Source of the DNA: Acholeplasmataceae bacterium
GTDB taxonomy: Bacteria; Bacillota_I; Bacilli_A; Acholeplasmatales; Acholeplasmataceae
Assembly: GCA_012837585.1 (NCBI GenBank)
Contig: DUQW01000088.1
Span: forward strand, 1 to 41,425
Reading direction: 5' to 3'
DNA: 41,425 nucleotides
The notes beneath the pieces were generated by a model, which did no database searches, had not been told where the DNA came from, and was given only the letters and a program-made list of their open reading frames with translations. This document shows, piece after piece, positions 8,017 through 17,953 of this stretch. Each line of letters begins with the position of its first letter. The first letter of the stretch is position 1. The translations under genes and the position numbers were made by a program.

Positions 8017-8823
8017 ATGAAATATTATTTGTTTTTTGATTTAGACGGCTCTTTACTTGATAGACATGGTAATTTATCAAAAAGAACAATCAACTACGTA
8101 AACTATTTAACCAGTAAGGGACACGAAGTAATTATTACTACGGGTAGACCATATGTAGGAGCTATTGATATTTACCGCCAATTAAATTTAAAAGGACCAT
8201 TTATTACTGATAATGGGGCCTTTATTTCTAATCCATCTGACCCTAATTTTAAAGAGATTAAACTTCTAATGGATTTAGAAGATTCTCATAAATTATTTAG
8301 ACTGGTAAAAGATATTACAATTTCCGCTTTATATAATATCGATGAAAAAGTTTATATTTATAATTATGACGAAAGATTAAGTTGGCTATTCCATGTAACA
8401 AAAAAGGAAGATATTATCATAGGAGACTTCGATAAAGTTGATGTTGCTCCTACGGGAATAATCTTTACCTTACTTGATGAACATCAAAGTTTTTTTGAAA
8501 CAATTATTAATAACCATTTCGAAAAAATTACTTACCGCTTATGGGGATCAAAAGACGGCATTTCACTTTATGAAGTTTACGTTAAAGAAAACACTAAGGG
8601 AAATGCGATAAATATTATTATTGATATGTTTAAAGTTAACCGTGACTATACAATCGCATTTGGCGATGATTTAAATGATTTTGATATGCTTCAAACAGTT
8701 AATCACGGAGTATCAATGTTAAATGCTAAAAACGGATTAGAATTAGCTAGTAAATATCAAACTTATTTAACTAATCAGGAAGATGGAATTGTCGATTATT
8801 TAGAAAAAGTTTTCAATTTATAA
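8017..8823 (+). CDS. Cof-type HAD-IIB phosphatase
   Basis: Predicted sugar-phosphate or nucleotide phosphatase of the HAD superfamily, subfamily IIB (Cof). The nucleophile motif FFDLDGSLLD is at the N-terminus, a Ser/Thr motif is at IITTGRP, and the C-terminal metal motif is FGDDLNDFDML. Length of 268 aa is typical. The ORF track starts at a GTG (8005) that is part of the ribosome site GTGAGGTG; the true start is ATG 8017. It is transcribed alone, divergent from the ftsK operon and convergent with the glg operon. TATAAT at 7964-7969 is a possible -10. Substrate cannot be read from sequence. Confidence 0.9.
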   Translation: MKYYLFFDLDGSLLDRHGNLSKRTINYVNYLTSKGHEVIITTGRPYVGAIDIYRQLNLKGPFITDNGAFISNPSDPNFKEIKLLMDLEDSHKLFRLVKDITISALYNIDEKVYIYNYDERLSWLFHVTKKEDIIIGDFDKVDVAPTGIIFTLLDEHQSFFETIINNHFEKITYRLWGSKDGISLYEVYVKENTKGNAINIIIDMFKVNRDYTIAFGDDLNDFDMLQTVNHGVSMLNAKNGLELASKYQTYLTNQEDGIVDYLEKVFNL

Positions 8824-8841
8824 TTAATAATTAAAAAATAA

Positions 8842-8886
8842 AAAAACCTAAGAAAAGGTCTTAACAATAAGCTTTCTTAGGTTTTT
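8842..8886. terminator. Bidirectional terminator between convergent operons
   Basis: A perfect 14-bp inverted repeat (8842-8855 with 8873-8886, core CCTAAGAAA) around a 17-nt loop has A/T runs on both sides. It can end the HAD gene on the plus strand and the long secA-to-kinase operon on the minus strand. Confidence 0.85.
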
Positions 8887-8891
8887 AATTT

Positions 8892-9392
8892 TTATTTTTT
8901 TAAGATGAAACGTTTTTCTTCAATAATGATTTTTGCAGTTTCAGTAAGTGACAATTGCGAATTGTCTAATACGTATTTTGGATCAAGCTTAGCATCAGCG
9001 AAACCACGTAATTCTTGTTCAAGATCTAGTGATGTTTGTCCGTCTGTTGGTCTTGTTTGATTACGTAGTTGCAGTGTTTTTAAACCTGCTGTTAAAAATA
9101 CTACTTTAACTTCTTCTTGGTCTAAACCGCTAACTAATTCGTCAATTTCATTTGGTAAAACTGAGTGAGAAAAGACTACGTCTACTCCGTTTTTTAAGAA
9201 ATTTTGAATGATTGATTTAGCATTCTTTAAGAAGAAATCACTAACGTTTCCATTAACTAATCGAAACCTTGAAATGTCATCGCCATCAACGATCGCAGTA
9301 GATTCAGTTAAATGATGTCCTAAAATTCTTGCAACTGTTGTTTTACCGACTGATACTGGACCGGAGATGATAAAAAGTCTTTTTTTATCCAT
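8892..9392 (-). CDS. Small P-loop kinase (AAA/shikimate-kinase-like), substrate unknown
   Basis: A 166-aa NTP-binding protein with a P-loop GPVSVGKTT at residues 11-19, an IVDGDD segment after strand 2 where small-molecule kinases bind the acceptor, and an arginine-containing lid near RNQTRPTDG. The architecture resembles the short nucleoside-phosphate, gluconate and chloramphenicol phosphotransferase-type kinases, but no diagnostic motif fixes the substrate. ATG 9392 follows GGAGG. It is the last gene of the secA operon, 13 nt after glgP, so a role in carbohydrate metabolism is possible. Confidence 0.75.
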   Translation of the reverse strand: MDKKRLFIISGPVSVGKTTVARILGHHLTESTAIVDGDDISRFRLVNGNVSDFFLKNAKSIIQNFLKNGVDVVFSHSVLPNEIDELVSGLDQEEVKVVFLTAGLKTLQLRNQTRPTDGQTSLDLEQELRGFADAKLDPKYVLDNSQLSLTETAKIIIEEKRFILKK

Positions 9393-9405
9393 AAATATCC
9401 TCCAT

Positions 9406-11829
9406 TTATTTTTTAATAGGCTTTAAATTCCAAATATCACGATTGTAGTCTAAAATTGTTCTGTCAGCTGAGAAGAACCCTGACATTGCTGTATTGTGAA
9501 TTGACATTTGATACCATCTCTTCTCATCTTTATATAGCTTATTAATGTTGTCTTGAGCAACTAACCAGTTATTTAAGTCTTTTAATACATAGTATCGATC
9601 TTTATAAATTAAAGAATCTTTAATTTCTTTAAATTCATCAAATGGTACATCAAAGAATCCATTAGTTAATTGATCTAATACTTCTTTAATGACTAAGTCA
9701 TTTTCGTAAATTTCAATTGGACGATAACGTTCTGGATTTTTCTCAAGTGCTGTTACCACGTCTGCTGTTAGTCCAAATAATTGCATGTTATTATCGCCAA
9801 CTAATTCGTTAATTTCAACGTTAGCGCCGTCAAGAGTACCTAAAGTAATCGCTCCGTTCATCATAAACTTCATATTACCAGTACCTGATGCTTCTTTAGA
9901 AGCTGTTGAGATTTGTTCAGAAACATCTGCTGCTGGCATAATCTTTTCAGCATATGATACGTTATAATCTTCAACGAATACTACTTTTAATAGTTCATTA
10001 GTCTCTGGGTCATTATTTACTTTATCAGCGATAGTATTAATTAATTTAATAACTTTTTTCGCATAATAATATGTAGGTGCCGCTTTCGCGCCGAAGATAA
10101 ATGAATGTGGATGATAGTTAGCTTTGAAATCTTCATCTGATTTTAGTCGATTATAAATCGCCATAATTCCTAAAGCTTTCATCAGTTGTCGTTTATATTC
10201 ATGTAATCTCTTAACTTGAATATCAAAGATTGATGTTGGATCTAACTTAATTTGTTGGTTATTGAAAATGATATTAGCTAGTTCAGTTTTTCTAGCTAAC
10301 TTCATTTCTTTATAACGTTTTTGAATCTTAGGATCATTTTCATATTTTAATAATCCTTTTAGTTTTTCAGTATCTTGAACCCAACCATCACCAACTGTAT
10401 CCGATAAAATAGAAACTAATTCAGGGTTGATATGATAGCACCAACGACGGTGTGTAATACCATTAGTTTTATTGTTAATCTTATTTGGATAGTGTGAATG
10501 AAAATCCTTAAAGACGATATCTTTTAAGATTTCAGTGTGTAATTTTGCTACTCCGTTAACTGAAAACGAACCAATAATAGCTAAGTTAGCCATTCTAATT
10601 ACGTTGTCTTTAATAACGCGTAGTGATGGGATAAACGCTGAGTCTTTGCCATATTGTTTTTCAAGTGATTCTACGAATCTACGATCAATTTCTTCAGTAA
10701 TTGTATAAATTCTTGGAAGTAATTGTTTAAAAATATTAATTGGCCAAACTTCTAACGCTTCATATAAAATAGTGTGGTTAGTATACGCACATACTTTAGT
10801 TGTAATATCCCATGCTTCTTCCCATTCTAGTTGTTCTTCATCAACTAAAATTCTCATTAATTCAGGAATAATTAATGTTGGATGCGTATCATTAATTTGG
10901 AATACGACAAAGTCAGCTAAGTTTTTAACTGTTCCGTGATTCTCTTTATGCTTTTTAATAATTGAGTTAATTCCTGCTGATGAGAAGAAATATTGTTGCT
11001 TTAATCTTAAGATTTTACCAGCTACAGTATCATCATTTGGATAAAGCATTTCTGAAATTTCTCTTACCTTATGGTAATAATCATGAGTTACGAACGAGAA
11101 GTTCATATCTGATGGTTCAGCATTCCACATTCTTAAGGTGTTAACTACACCATTTTTATCTCCAATAATTGGCATATCATATGGAACTGCTTTAACGTAT
11201 TGAGCATTTAAGTGTCTTACATCTAGTGATCCGTCTGGTTTTAAACCAATCTCAATATGTCCGTAAAACGGAACGTTTACGGCTTCTTCTTGACGACGAA
11301 TTTCCCAAATGTAACGGTCTTTTAACCATACGTCTGGTGATTCAACTTGATATCCGTTTTGGATAATTTGTTTGAAGAATCCATAACGATATCTAATTGT
11401 TTGTCCCATTACAGGTAACCCTAGTGATGCTGATGAATCAAGGAAACATGCAGCAAGTCTTCCTAGACCACCGTTTCCTAATCCCGCGTCCGCTTCTCTA
11501 TGTTCAACGTCATCTAAATCTATTCCTAAATCATTTAACGCCGCTTTAACCACATTATAGACACCATAGTTTTGTAAGTTATTAGTAATCATTCTTCCCA
11601 TTAAAAACTCCATTGAGAAATAATGAACTACCTTATGTTTTTTCTTTTTAATTACTTCGTTTGTCTCGTACCATGCAGGTCCGATCTCCTCCATTAACAT
11701 CTCACCTAATACCATATATTGTTGATAAGGTGTAGACTTCTCGAAAGGAATGGCATACTTTTTAATAATATTTTCTTTGAATAATTGTGTAAATGCTTCT
11801 TTATTCTTAAAGTTTGTCATTTTTATCAC
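9406..11829 (-). CDS. glgP: Glycogen/maltodextrin phosphorylase
   Basis: Releases glucose-1-phosphate from glycogen using pyridoxal phosphate. The PLP-lysine motif SGTGNMKFMMNGA is clear near residue 655, and the N-terminal region contains HYFSMEFLMGR and GLGNGGLGRLAACFLDS. At 807 aa it is full length. The track start is a GTG at 11829 with AAGGA about 7 nt upstream; an ATG three codons later (11820) has only a weak GAAGAG site, so I keep the GTG. It overlaps glgB by 23 bp, which couples synthesis and breakdown enzymes. No glgC or glgA is present in the window. Confidence 0.95.
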   Translation of the reverse strand: MIKMTNFKNKEAFTQLFKENIIKKYAIPFEKSTPYQQYMVLGEMLMEEIGPAWYETNEVIKKKKHKVVHYFSMEFLMGRMITNNLQNYGVYNVVKAALNDLGIDLDDVEHREADAGLGNGGLGRLAACFLDSSASLGLPVMGQTIRYRYGFFKQIIQNGYQVESPDVWLKDRYIWEIRRQEEAVNVPFYGHIEIGLKPDGSLDVRHLNAQYVKAVPYDMPIIGDKNGVVNTLRMWNAEPSDMNFSFVTHDYYHKVREISEMLYPNDDTVAGKILRLKQQYFFSSAGINSIIKKHKENHGTVKNLADFVVFQINDTHPTLIIPELMRILVDEEQLEWEEAWDITTKVCAYTNHTILYEALEVWPINIFKQLLPRIYTITEEIDRRFVESLEKQYGKDSAFIPSLRVIKDNVIRMANLAIIGSFSVNGVAKLHTEILKDIVFKDFHSHYPNKINNKTNGITHRRWCYHINPELVSILSDTVGDGWVQDTEKLKGLLKYENDPKIQKRYKEMKLARKTELANIIFNNQQIKLDPTSIFDIQVKRLHEYKRQLMKALGIMAIYNRLKSDEDFKANYHPHSFIFGAKAAPTYYYAKKVIKLINTIADKVNNDPETNELLKVVFVEDYNVSYAEKIMPAADVSEQISTASKEASGTGNMKFMMNGAITLGTLDGANVEINELVGDNNMQLFGLTADVVTALEKNPERYRPIEIYENDLVIKEVLDQLTNGFFDVPFDEFKEIKDSLIYKDRYYVLKDLNNWLVAQDNINKLYKDEKRWYQMSIHNTAMSGFFSADRTILDYNRDIWNLKPIKK

Positions 11830-13684
11830 TCTTCTTTCCTTTGTATTTTAATATTAGCCCGGTTAATGGACCAAGTGTTACTTTGATGTGTTGTCTAAAT
11901 TTGTGGCGTGGTTCCATGATTGTTTCTAGAGGTAAGCCGTTATATTGGTTACTTCCGTAATAAACATCTTTATCACTATTTAATATCTCCTCGTATACAC
12001 CTTCCTTTGGAACTCCTAGTTCAAAGTTATGGTATACGTTTGGAGTTAAATTCAAGATTATAACTGAATGTTCATCTTTACCCCAGCGAATATATGAATA
12101 AATTGATTGTTTAGCGTTATCGGCATCAATCCACTCAAAAGTTCTAGGGTCATGATCAAATGCGTAAAATTCTTTGTGATGGTGGTAAACTAGACCTAAA
12201 TCTTTAAAGAATCTATTAAAACGATTATGGGCTGGAAAATCTAATAAATTCCAATCCAATTCTCGGTTAACATTCCATTCAGCGAAATGGGCAAATTCTT
12301 GTCCCATAAATAATAGTTTTTTACCAGGATGAGTCATCCATAAAGTTAGTAGAGCGCGGTAATTTGCGAACTTTTGGAAATAATCTCCAGGCATTTTAGT
12401 AAGCATCGAACCTTTTCCATGAACTACTTCGTCATGAGAGTAAGGTAAGATAAATTGTTCAGAAAATGCATAAGTTGTTCCAAATGTAATATTATGATGG
12501 TGCCACTTACGATAAATTGGATCTTTTTTAAAATAGCTTAAGGTATCATTCATAAATCCCATATTCCATTTATAATTAAATCCAACTCCGCCAGCGTCAA
12601 CTGGTTTAGTTACATCTGGATGAGCACTTGAGTCCTCTGCCATAAATAATATTCTATCGTCTAAACCAAATAGATGGTGAGATAATTGTTTTAGAAAATC
12701 GATTGCAGGTTTATTTTCACCGTGATCTGGGTTTCCGTGGTGGTGATATAAGTTTGATACCGCATCAATACGGAAACCGTCAACGTGGAAATATTTTACC
12801 CAAAACGATAGTGCTGAAAACATAAAACTTTTAGTAGGTCCCTTAGAAAAGTCTAAGTTTGCTGTACCCCAAACAACGTTTTCTCTTTGAAATTCATCTT
12901 CTATTTCATATAAAGGGGTTCCATCAAAGAAATATAGTCCGTGTTCATCACGGTTAATATGTCCCAGTACCCAGTCAATTAATACACCAATACCAGCTTG
13001 ATGTAATCTATCAATTAAATACATTAAATCTTTAGGTACACCGTAGCGTGATGTCGCAGCGAAAAATCCAGTTCCTTGGTATCCCCAAGAATCATCTAGT
13101 GGATGTTCGTAAATTGGTAAAAATTCAACGTGAGTAAAGTTATTTTCCTTTAGGTAATGAATTAAATCTTCTACTAATTCATTATATTTAATAAATTGAC
13201 CATGTTTTCTTTTCCAAGAACCAAGATGCATTTCATAAATTAAAAGTGGTTTGTCATATGGTTTTGGTTTAGTATACATCCAAACGTCATCATGCCATTC
13301 ATAACCTTCAATATCATAAACTTTTGAAGCGTTTGCTGGTCTTACTTCACTAAAATAAGCGTAAGGATCAGCTTTATACAAAACTCTGCCGTCTCGAGTG
13401 TAGACTTCATATTTATAAGTGTTCCACTCTAAGTTTTCCGAAATTTCAATTGACCAGACTCCGTACGGATCAATTTTTGTTAGTTCATGTTTCCAACCTT
13501 CAAAATTGTTGTATGAACAAATCAATTTTACTGCAACCGCATTTGGTGCATAAACAGTAAACCTAGTTGCGACGATTTTACCTTTTTTATCTCTTACTAA
13601 ATGAGAACCAAATAAACGGTAAGCGTCTGATGATTTACCCTGGTCAAAGAAATATAAATCTTCTTTTGATGGATACCAATTCAT
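11807..13684 (-). CDS. glgB: 1,4-alpha-glucan branching enzyme
   Basis: Creates alpha-1,6 branches in glycogen. An N-terminal CBM48 module (to about residue 120) is followed by a GH13 barrel with DGFRIDAVSNL (nucleophile Asp), FMAEDSSAHP (acid/base Glu) and YSHDEVVHGKGS (transition-state Asp), then a beta-domain. The 625-aa length fits the short branching-enzyme form. The start codon shares its A with the recX stop (TAATG) and GAGGA lies about 9 nt upstream. It is directly followed by glgP. Confidence 0.96.
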   Translation of the reverse strand: MNWYPSKEDLYFFDQGKSSDAYRLFGSHLVRDKKGKIVATRFTVYAPNAVAVKLICSYNNFEGWKHELTKIDPYGVWSIEISENLEWNTYKYEVYTRDGRVLYKADPYAYFSEVRPANASKVYDIEGYEWHDDVWMYTKPKPYDKPLLIYEMHLGSWKRKHGQFIKYNELVEDLIHYLKENNFTHVEFLPIYEHPLDDSWGYQGTGFFAATSRYGVPKDLMYLIDRLHQAGIGVLIDWVLGHINRDEHGLYFFDGTPLYEIEDEFQRENVVWGTANLDFSKGPTKSFMFSALSFWVKYFHVDGFRIDAVSNLYHHHGNPDHGENKPAIDFLKQLSHHLFGLDDRILFMAEDSSAHPDVTKPVDAGGVGFNYKWNMGFMNDTLSYFKKDPIYRKWHHHNITFGTTYAFSEQFILPYSHDEVVHGKGSMLTKMPGDYFQKFANYRALLTLWMTHPGKKLLFMGQEFAHFAEWNVNRELDWNLLDFPAHNRFNRFFKDLGLVYHHHKEFYAFDHDPRTFEWIDADNAKQSIYSYIRWGKDEHSVIILNLTPNVYHNFELGVPKEGVYEEILNSDKDVYYGSNQYNGLPLETIMEPRHKFRQHIKVTLGPLTGLILKYKGKKSDKNDKL

Positions 13685-14424
13685 TAATATCGTTCCTCAA
13701 CTTTCTTAATGTTTTCTAACAAGTAACCTTTTCTTAAAAGTTTCTCTCTAATTTTCATTTTTTTCTCATAATCACTCGCGTCATCAGATTTTGCCTTAGA
13801 TTTAATTTTATGATAGTCTTTTTTTAAACTATCAATTTCATCGTATGAAATATCATCTAATAATTCTGATAATATCTCATTGATAAGGGAGAGGTTAAAT
13901 CCCTTTGAGTAGTATCTTCTAGTTAGTTTTTGTTTGTAAGAATGTTTTGAAGAACTAATTTTTTGTAAATCTTTTTGAAGTAATTCAGTTAGAATCTCTT
14001 CTTCATCAATTTCGCTAATTAATTCTTTAATAATGCTATAATGGACCCCGTCTTCATATAGCTTTTTCTCTATGTTTATTGGTCCAAATGAATACATTTT
14101 TAATCTAATATAATTTCTAGCGTATTCATAATCATCTAAATAATTTAATTCTTTTAATCTTTTAATAACTTTAGATAAAGTATCATTATCGATATTTTTT
14201 TCTATCAAATAATTTTCTAACATTTTCACTGATTGCATCTTTGCTAGACGTTTTAATGCTAGATTGTAATAAAAATAATAGTTATTTTCTTTAATTACTT
14301 CTTGAAATGGGATATTTTCATGTTCGTAATATAGCCTATATTTGGAAACAACTTCCATTTCCAGTTTTATTTTTTGTTCATCGGTAATTAAATAATATAA
14401 ATCTTTTTCTTTTATGATTTTCAT
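13684..14424 (-). CDS. recX: RecX family regulator of RecA
   Basis: Small helical modulator of RecA filaments. The RecX repeats are visible: LNYLDDYEYARNYIRLK, then FGPINIEKKLYEDGV, then RRYYSKGFNLSLINEIL and MKIREKLLRKGY. At 246 aa it matches the longer Firmicutes RecX proteins. The start overlaps the ctpA stop (ATGA) and its own stop overlaps glgB (TAATG), so it is embedded in the long operon. recA is not in the window. Confidence 0.9.
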   Translation of the reverse strand: MKIIKEKDLYYLITDEQKIKLEMEVVSKYRLYYEHENIPFQEVIKENNYYFYYNLALKRLAKMQSVKMLENYLIEKNIDNDTLSKVIKRLKELNYLDDYEYARNYIRLKMYSFGPINIEKKLYEDGVHYSIIKELISEIDEEEILTELLQKDLQKISSSKHSYKQKLTRRYYSKGFNLSLINEILSELLDDISYDEIDSLKKDYHKIKSKAKSDDASDYEKKMKIREKLLRKGYLLENIKKVEERY

Positions 14425-15944
14425 GTTAATAAAAATTGAATTTGATTATCAAATAAATGATTTTCTAATTTTGACATATAGTCATCATACATTTTTTGAC
14501 TTGTTTGCAAATTATATATTCCTGATGGATAAAGCCCCATGTCTTGTTGGAATTGTTTTATTGCATTTTCAGTAGCAATATCCATATATCCATCTTCTCT
14601 TAAATTTAATAATGGGTTATAAACATTTAAATACTTTTGAGCTGACTCTAAACCAATATTAACTTCGTCTAATGAGACATCTTTTGTATAATAAGGAACT
14701 TCAATAGTTAAAATTCCTTTTGGTAATACTTCAGTAACTGGAATCGGATTTGTATCTTTATCCATAATATTATTTTCACCATAAAACCAATAACCTTCAG
14801 TATATTTAAGTGATAAAATAATTTGTTCAGTCATTGGAATATTTACAGTAGTTTGATAAACATTTTTACCATAAGTCGGCTTTCCAAAGACTTCATAGCC
14901 ACCGAAGTAATGTAGCGATGCAGCAAGCATTTCTGAAGCTGATGCAGTATTTTCATCAACTAAAACTTTAATATTGTAAGGCTTTTTCTCAGCAAGCGCG
15001 CCACCATAATAAAATGTTTTGCCTGTTTTTGATGCTTTTATACCAATAACTTTAGTGTGGTCGCTAGTAATAAATTGTTGCATAATTGGAACAATTGTTG
15101 TTAGATAACCACCTGGATTATCTCTTAAGTCGATAATTAATGTTTGATCTTCGGTTAATCTTTGTTCTAAGATAGCCAAATGTTCTGCAAAGACTAAAGA
15201 AGTTTTTTCTTCAAACTGATGAATCTTAATATATCCATAAGTTGCAGTAACATCATCAATATTACTTGTTACAGTTGGACGAGCAAATCTTTCATATCTT
15301 ACAACGATAACTCTTCTACTTTGATCTAATCTTTCGATAATTAAAGTTCTTTCATCCCCACTATTACCTCTTACATATAATAACGCTTCGGTTTGAGGTG
15401 TTTTTTCATCACGGAAAATAATATCTCTTCCATTATGACGAACTCCAATAATGTTATCTCCTGGATAAATATAAGCTTTTTCTGCTGGTGAGTGTCTCAT
15501 TACTTCGTTAATTTTAATCATGTAATCTTCATAGATGAAACTAATTCCTAATCCTTCAAAATGTTCTTCATCATAATCAGTTAAATTGGAATTTGACACT
15601 CCAGGAGTTACCGCAACTAAACTAATTTGCGTATAAGGATCTCCAAGTGAATCAACTAAACTAGTTAATTGATAATAAAATGCTTCATTTTTATCAACTT
15701 CTTTATAATAATTTTTATCTAAAAACTCATATAAATCAGCATAAGCTTTTTGTTCAAAAGTTAATTTTGAGTTGTTTTCATTAGGAATACTTGGTTGGTA
15801 ATCAACTTTAGTAATTACATTAAACATAAATCCTAAGAAAAATGCTAAAACTACGGCTCCTAAGAAAATTAAACTTAAGAGTCTTTTTGATATTGTTTGT
15901 CTTTCGTTTTGATTAAAATCTCCGTTATAGTTTTGATTATTCAT
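14421..15944 (-). CDS. ctpA: S41 C-terminal processing peptidase with PDZ and peptidoglycan-binding domain
   Basis: Membrane-anchored serine protease acting outside the cell. One transmembrane helix at about 21-43 is followed by a PDZ domain (~125-205), an S41 domain with LIIDLRDNPGGY, nucleophile Ser335 in NTASASEML and general base Lys360 in TYGKNVYQ (25 residues apart, as in Prc), and a C-terminal PG_binding_1 module (~430-495, GYMDIATENAIKQFQ). The domain order matches Bacillus CtpA/CtpB. A peptidoglycan-binding-like module is notable if the host lacks a wall. ATG 15944 follows AGGTGA. Confidence 0.94.
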   Translation of the reverse strand: MNNQNYNGDFNQNERQTISKRLLSLIFLGAVVLAFFLGFMFNVITKVDYQPSIPNENNSKLTFEQKAYADLYEFLDKNYYKEVDKNEAFYYQLTSLVDSLGDPYTQISLVAVTPGVSNSNLTDYDEEHFEGLGISFIYEDYMIKINEVMRHSPAEKAYIYPGDNIIGVRHNGRDIIFRDEKTPQTEALLYVRGNSGDERTLIIERLDQSRRVIVVRYERFARPTVTSNIDDVTATYGYIKIHQFEEKTSLVFAEHLAILEQRLTEDQTLIIDLRDNPGGYLTTIVPIMQQFITSDHTKVIGIKASKTGKTFYYGGALAEKKPYNIKVLVDENTASASEMLAASLHYFGGYEVFGKPTYGKNVYQTTVNIPMTEQIILSLKYTEGYWFYGENNIMDKDTNPIPVTEVLPKGILTIEVPYYTKDVSLDEVNIGLESAQKYLNVYNPLLNLREDGYMDIATENAIKQFQQDMGLYPSGIYNLQTSQKMYDDYMSKLENHLFDNQIQFLLT

Positions 15945-15946
15945 AA

Positions 15947-16858
15947 TTATTCACCTGTTAATTCAAATCCATAACCAACTACTTCCCTTGTCTCAACAAT
16001 GAAAGTGAAAGCTTTTGGATCGTGTTTTAAAACGTAATCCTTTAAGTCAAATGTTTGGTTACGAGCAATTGTACAAATAATTAAAGTTCTTTCATTATCA
16101 GTATATCCACCAGTAACTTTGCCCTTGGTAAAACCGCGTTCTAAATCGTTAATAATTGCGCCTTTAATAGCTTCTTCATATTTAGGACAAGTAATGATAA
16201 ACGCAGTAAATCCTGATCTACCATTAAAGATAACTTTATCTACTATTAATCCAATTAAGAATACTGAAATTACCCCGTATAAGACAATTTCAATATCAAA
16301 GGCGAATAGTCCTAATAATACTACTATTCCATCGGTTAAGTAGATCGCTACTGAAAATGGAATTTTTAAGTATTTGTTAAATATTTTTTGGACAATGTCC
16401 ATACCACCAGTAGTGGTATTATTGTTAAAAACAAGACCCAACCCAGCTCCAACGATCATTGAGCCGAATAACGAGGCAATTAGTAACTGGGATGTTTCAG
16501 TATTTTCAGCAAAGCCTCTAAAAATTAAATCATTTGGCACTTTAAAAATTTCTAATAAGAAAATGATTGTTGGATATAGTATAGTTGGATATAATGTTCT
16601 AAAGAAAACTTTTTTACCTAATGTAAAATATGCCAGTATTAATAAACCAACGTTAAATGCATAAACAAGGTAACTAATCTTTAACCATTCCTTGTTAATA
16701 AGATGGGTTAAGACGATACTTAAACCACCAACTCCACCTGAGTTAATATTTAACGGAATGAAGAAAAAGTAAAACCCAATAGCCATAATTAAGACACCTA
16801 GAGTAATTTCTATATATGACTTAGTATAAAATTTAGTTTTTGGTTTCATCTTTGGCAT
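15947..16858 (-). CDS. YitT family membrane protein (DUF161/DUF2179)
   Basis: Integral membrane protein of the YitT family, whose transport substrate is not established. About five or six hydrophobic helices occupy residues 15-210, with the conserved SGGVGGLSIVL and NNNTTTGGMDIV segments. A cytoplasmic DUF2179 domain (~220-303, GYTDNERTLIICTIAR...FIVETREVVGYGF) ends the protein. The GGAGGTAAGTT ribosome site overlaps the prfB stop, so the two genes are translationally linked. It is followed 2 nt later by ctpA. Confidence 0.9.
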   Translation of the reverse strand: MPKMKPKTKFYTKSYIEITLGVLIMAIGFYFFFIPLNINSGGVGGLSIVLTHLINKEWLKISYLVYAFNVGLLILAYFTLGKKVFFRTLYPTILYPTIIFLLEIFKVPNDLIFRGFAENTETSQLLIASLFGSMIVGAGLGLVFNNNTTTGGMDIVQKIFNKYLKIPFSVAIYLTDGIVVLLGLFAFDIEIVLYGVISVFLIGLIVDKVIFNGRSGFTAFIITCPKYEEAIKGAIINDLERGFTKGKVTGGYTDNERTLIICTIARNQTFDLKDYVLKHDPKAFTFIVETREVVGYGFELTGE

Positions 16859-16861
16859 AAC

Positions 16862-17950
16862 TTACCTCCACTTTAAATATGCATTGATAAAGTTTTCTAG
16901 TTTGCCATCCATAACATCATCAATTTGACTTGTTTCTTCGTTAGTTCTTAAATCTTTTACCATTTGATATGGATGGAAAACATACGAACGAATTTGAGAA
17001 CCCCAACCAATTGATTTTTGTTCTCCTTTTAATTTCATTAATTCTTCTTCTTTTTTCTCTAATTCAAGTTGTAATAATTTTGAAGATAATATTTTCATTG
17101 CCGTTTCACGGTTTTGAATTTGACTACGCTCATTTTGACATGTAACAACAATCTTTGTTGGTAAGTGGGTAATTCTTACCGCTGAATCGGTTGTGTTAAC
17201 CGACTGACCACCGGCACCGCCTGAGCGGTATACGTCAACTTTAATATCTTCTTCTTTAATATCAATTTCCACGTCATCATCAACTTCAGGAACAACTTCA
17301 ACTGCAGCAAATGATGTATGACGTTTTTTATTAGCGTCAAATGGTGAAATTCTTACTAATCTATGAATTCCAATTTCCGCTTTTAAATAACCATAAGCAA
17401 ACGGACCAGAAATCATAATCATAACTGATTTAATTCCGGCTTCATCTCCAGGTTGATAATCTAGTATTTCAGTTTTGTAATTCATGCGTGAAGCATATCT
17501 TAAATACATTCTTTGTAGCATTTCCGCCCAATCTTGGGCTTCAGTGCCGCCTGCTCCGGCTTGAATCGTTAAAATACAGTTATTGTTATCATATGGTTCT
17601 GATAGCAAGGTTTGAATTGAAAACTCTTCGATTAATTCAGTAAAAGAATTAAGTTCAGTCATTAAGATTTCCCACTCTTCAGTATCTTTTTCAGAGATTT
17701 CAAACCATTCTTTTAAACTTTCTAAATCTTTTGATAGTTTTTTGAAGGTATTTAGATTATTTTCAACTTCAGAAATTCTTTTAGTGACTTTTCTGGCGTT
17801 ATTTTGGTCATTCCAAAAATTAGGATCTAACATTTGTTTGTTAAGTTCCTTTAGTTCAGTTTCTAGGGCGCTAATATCTAACGCATTAGATAAGTCAGCT
17901 ACTCTTTCTTCATATTCAGTTAATAATCTTGATACTTCAAATCTTTCCAT
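16862..17950 (-). CDS. prfB: Peptide chain release factor 2, without programmed frameshift
   Basis: Recognises UGA and UAA stop codons and triggers peptide release. The RF2 tripeptide SPF (residues 202-204) and the GGQ motif (247-249, GGAGGQSVNT) are intact. The reading frame runs unbroken for 362 codons: around codons 20-26 the protein reads SNALDIS, and there is no CTTTGA-type slippery stop, so the usual +1 autoregulatory frameshift is absent. No strong Shine-Dalgarno precedes the ATG; it lies 3 nt after the secA stop, suggesting coupled translation. RF2 indicates that UGA is a stop codon here. Confidence 0.96.
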   Translation of the reverse strand: MERFEVSRLLTEYEERVADLSNALDISALETELKELNKQMLDPNFWNDQNNARKVTKRISEVENNLNTFKKLSKDLESLKEWFEISEKDTEEWEILMTELNSFTELIEEFSIQTLLSEPYDNNNCILTIQAGAGGTEAQDWAEMLQRMYLRYASRMNYKTEILDYQPGDEAGIKSVMIMISGPFAYGYLKAEIGIHRLVRISPFDANKKRHTSFAAVEVVPEVDDDVEIDIKEEDIKVDVYRSGGAGGQSVNTTDSAVRITHLPTKIVVTCQNERSQIQNRETAMKILSSKLLQLELEKKEEELMKLKGEQKSIGWGSQIRSYVFHPYQMVKDLRTNEETSQIDDVMDGKLENFINAYLKWR

Positions 17951-17953
17951 ATA

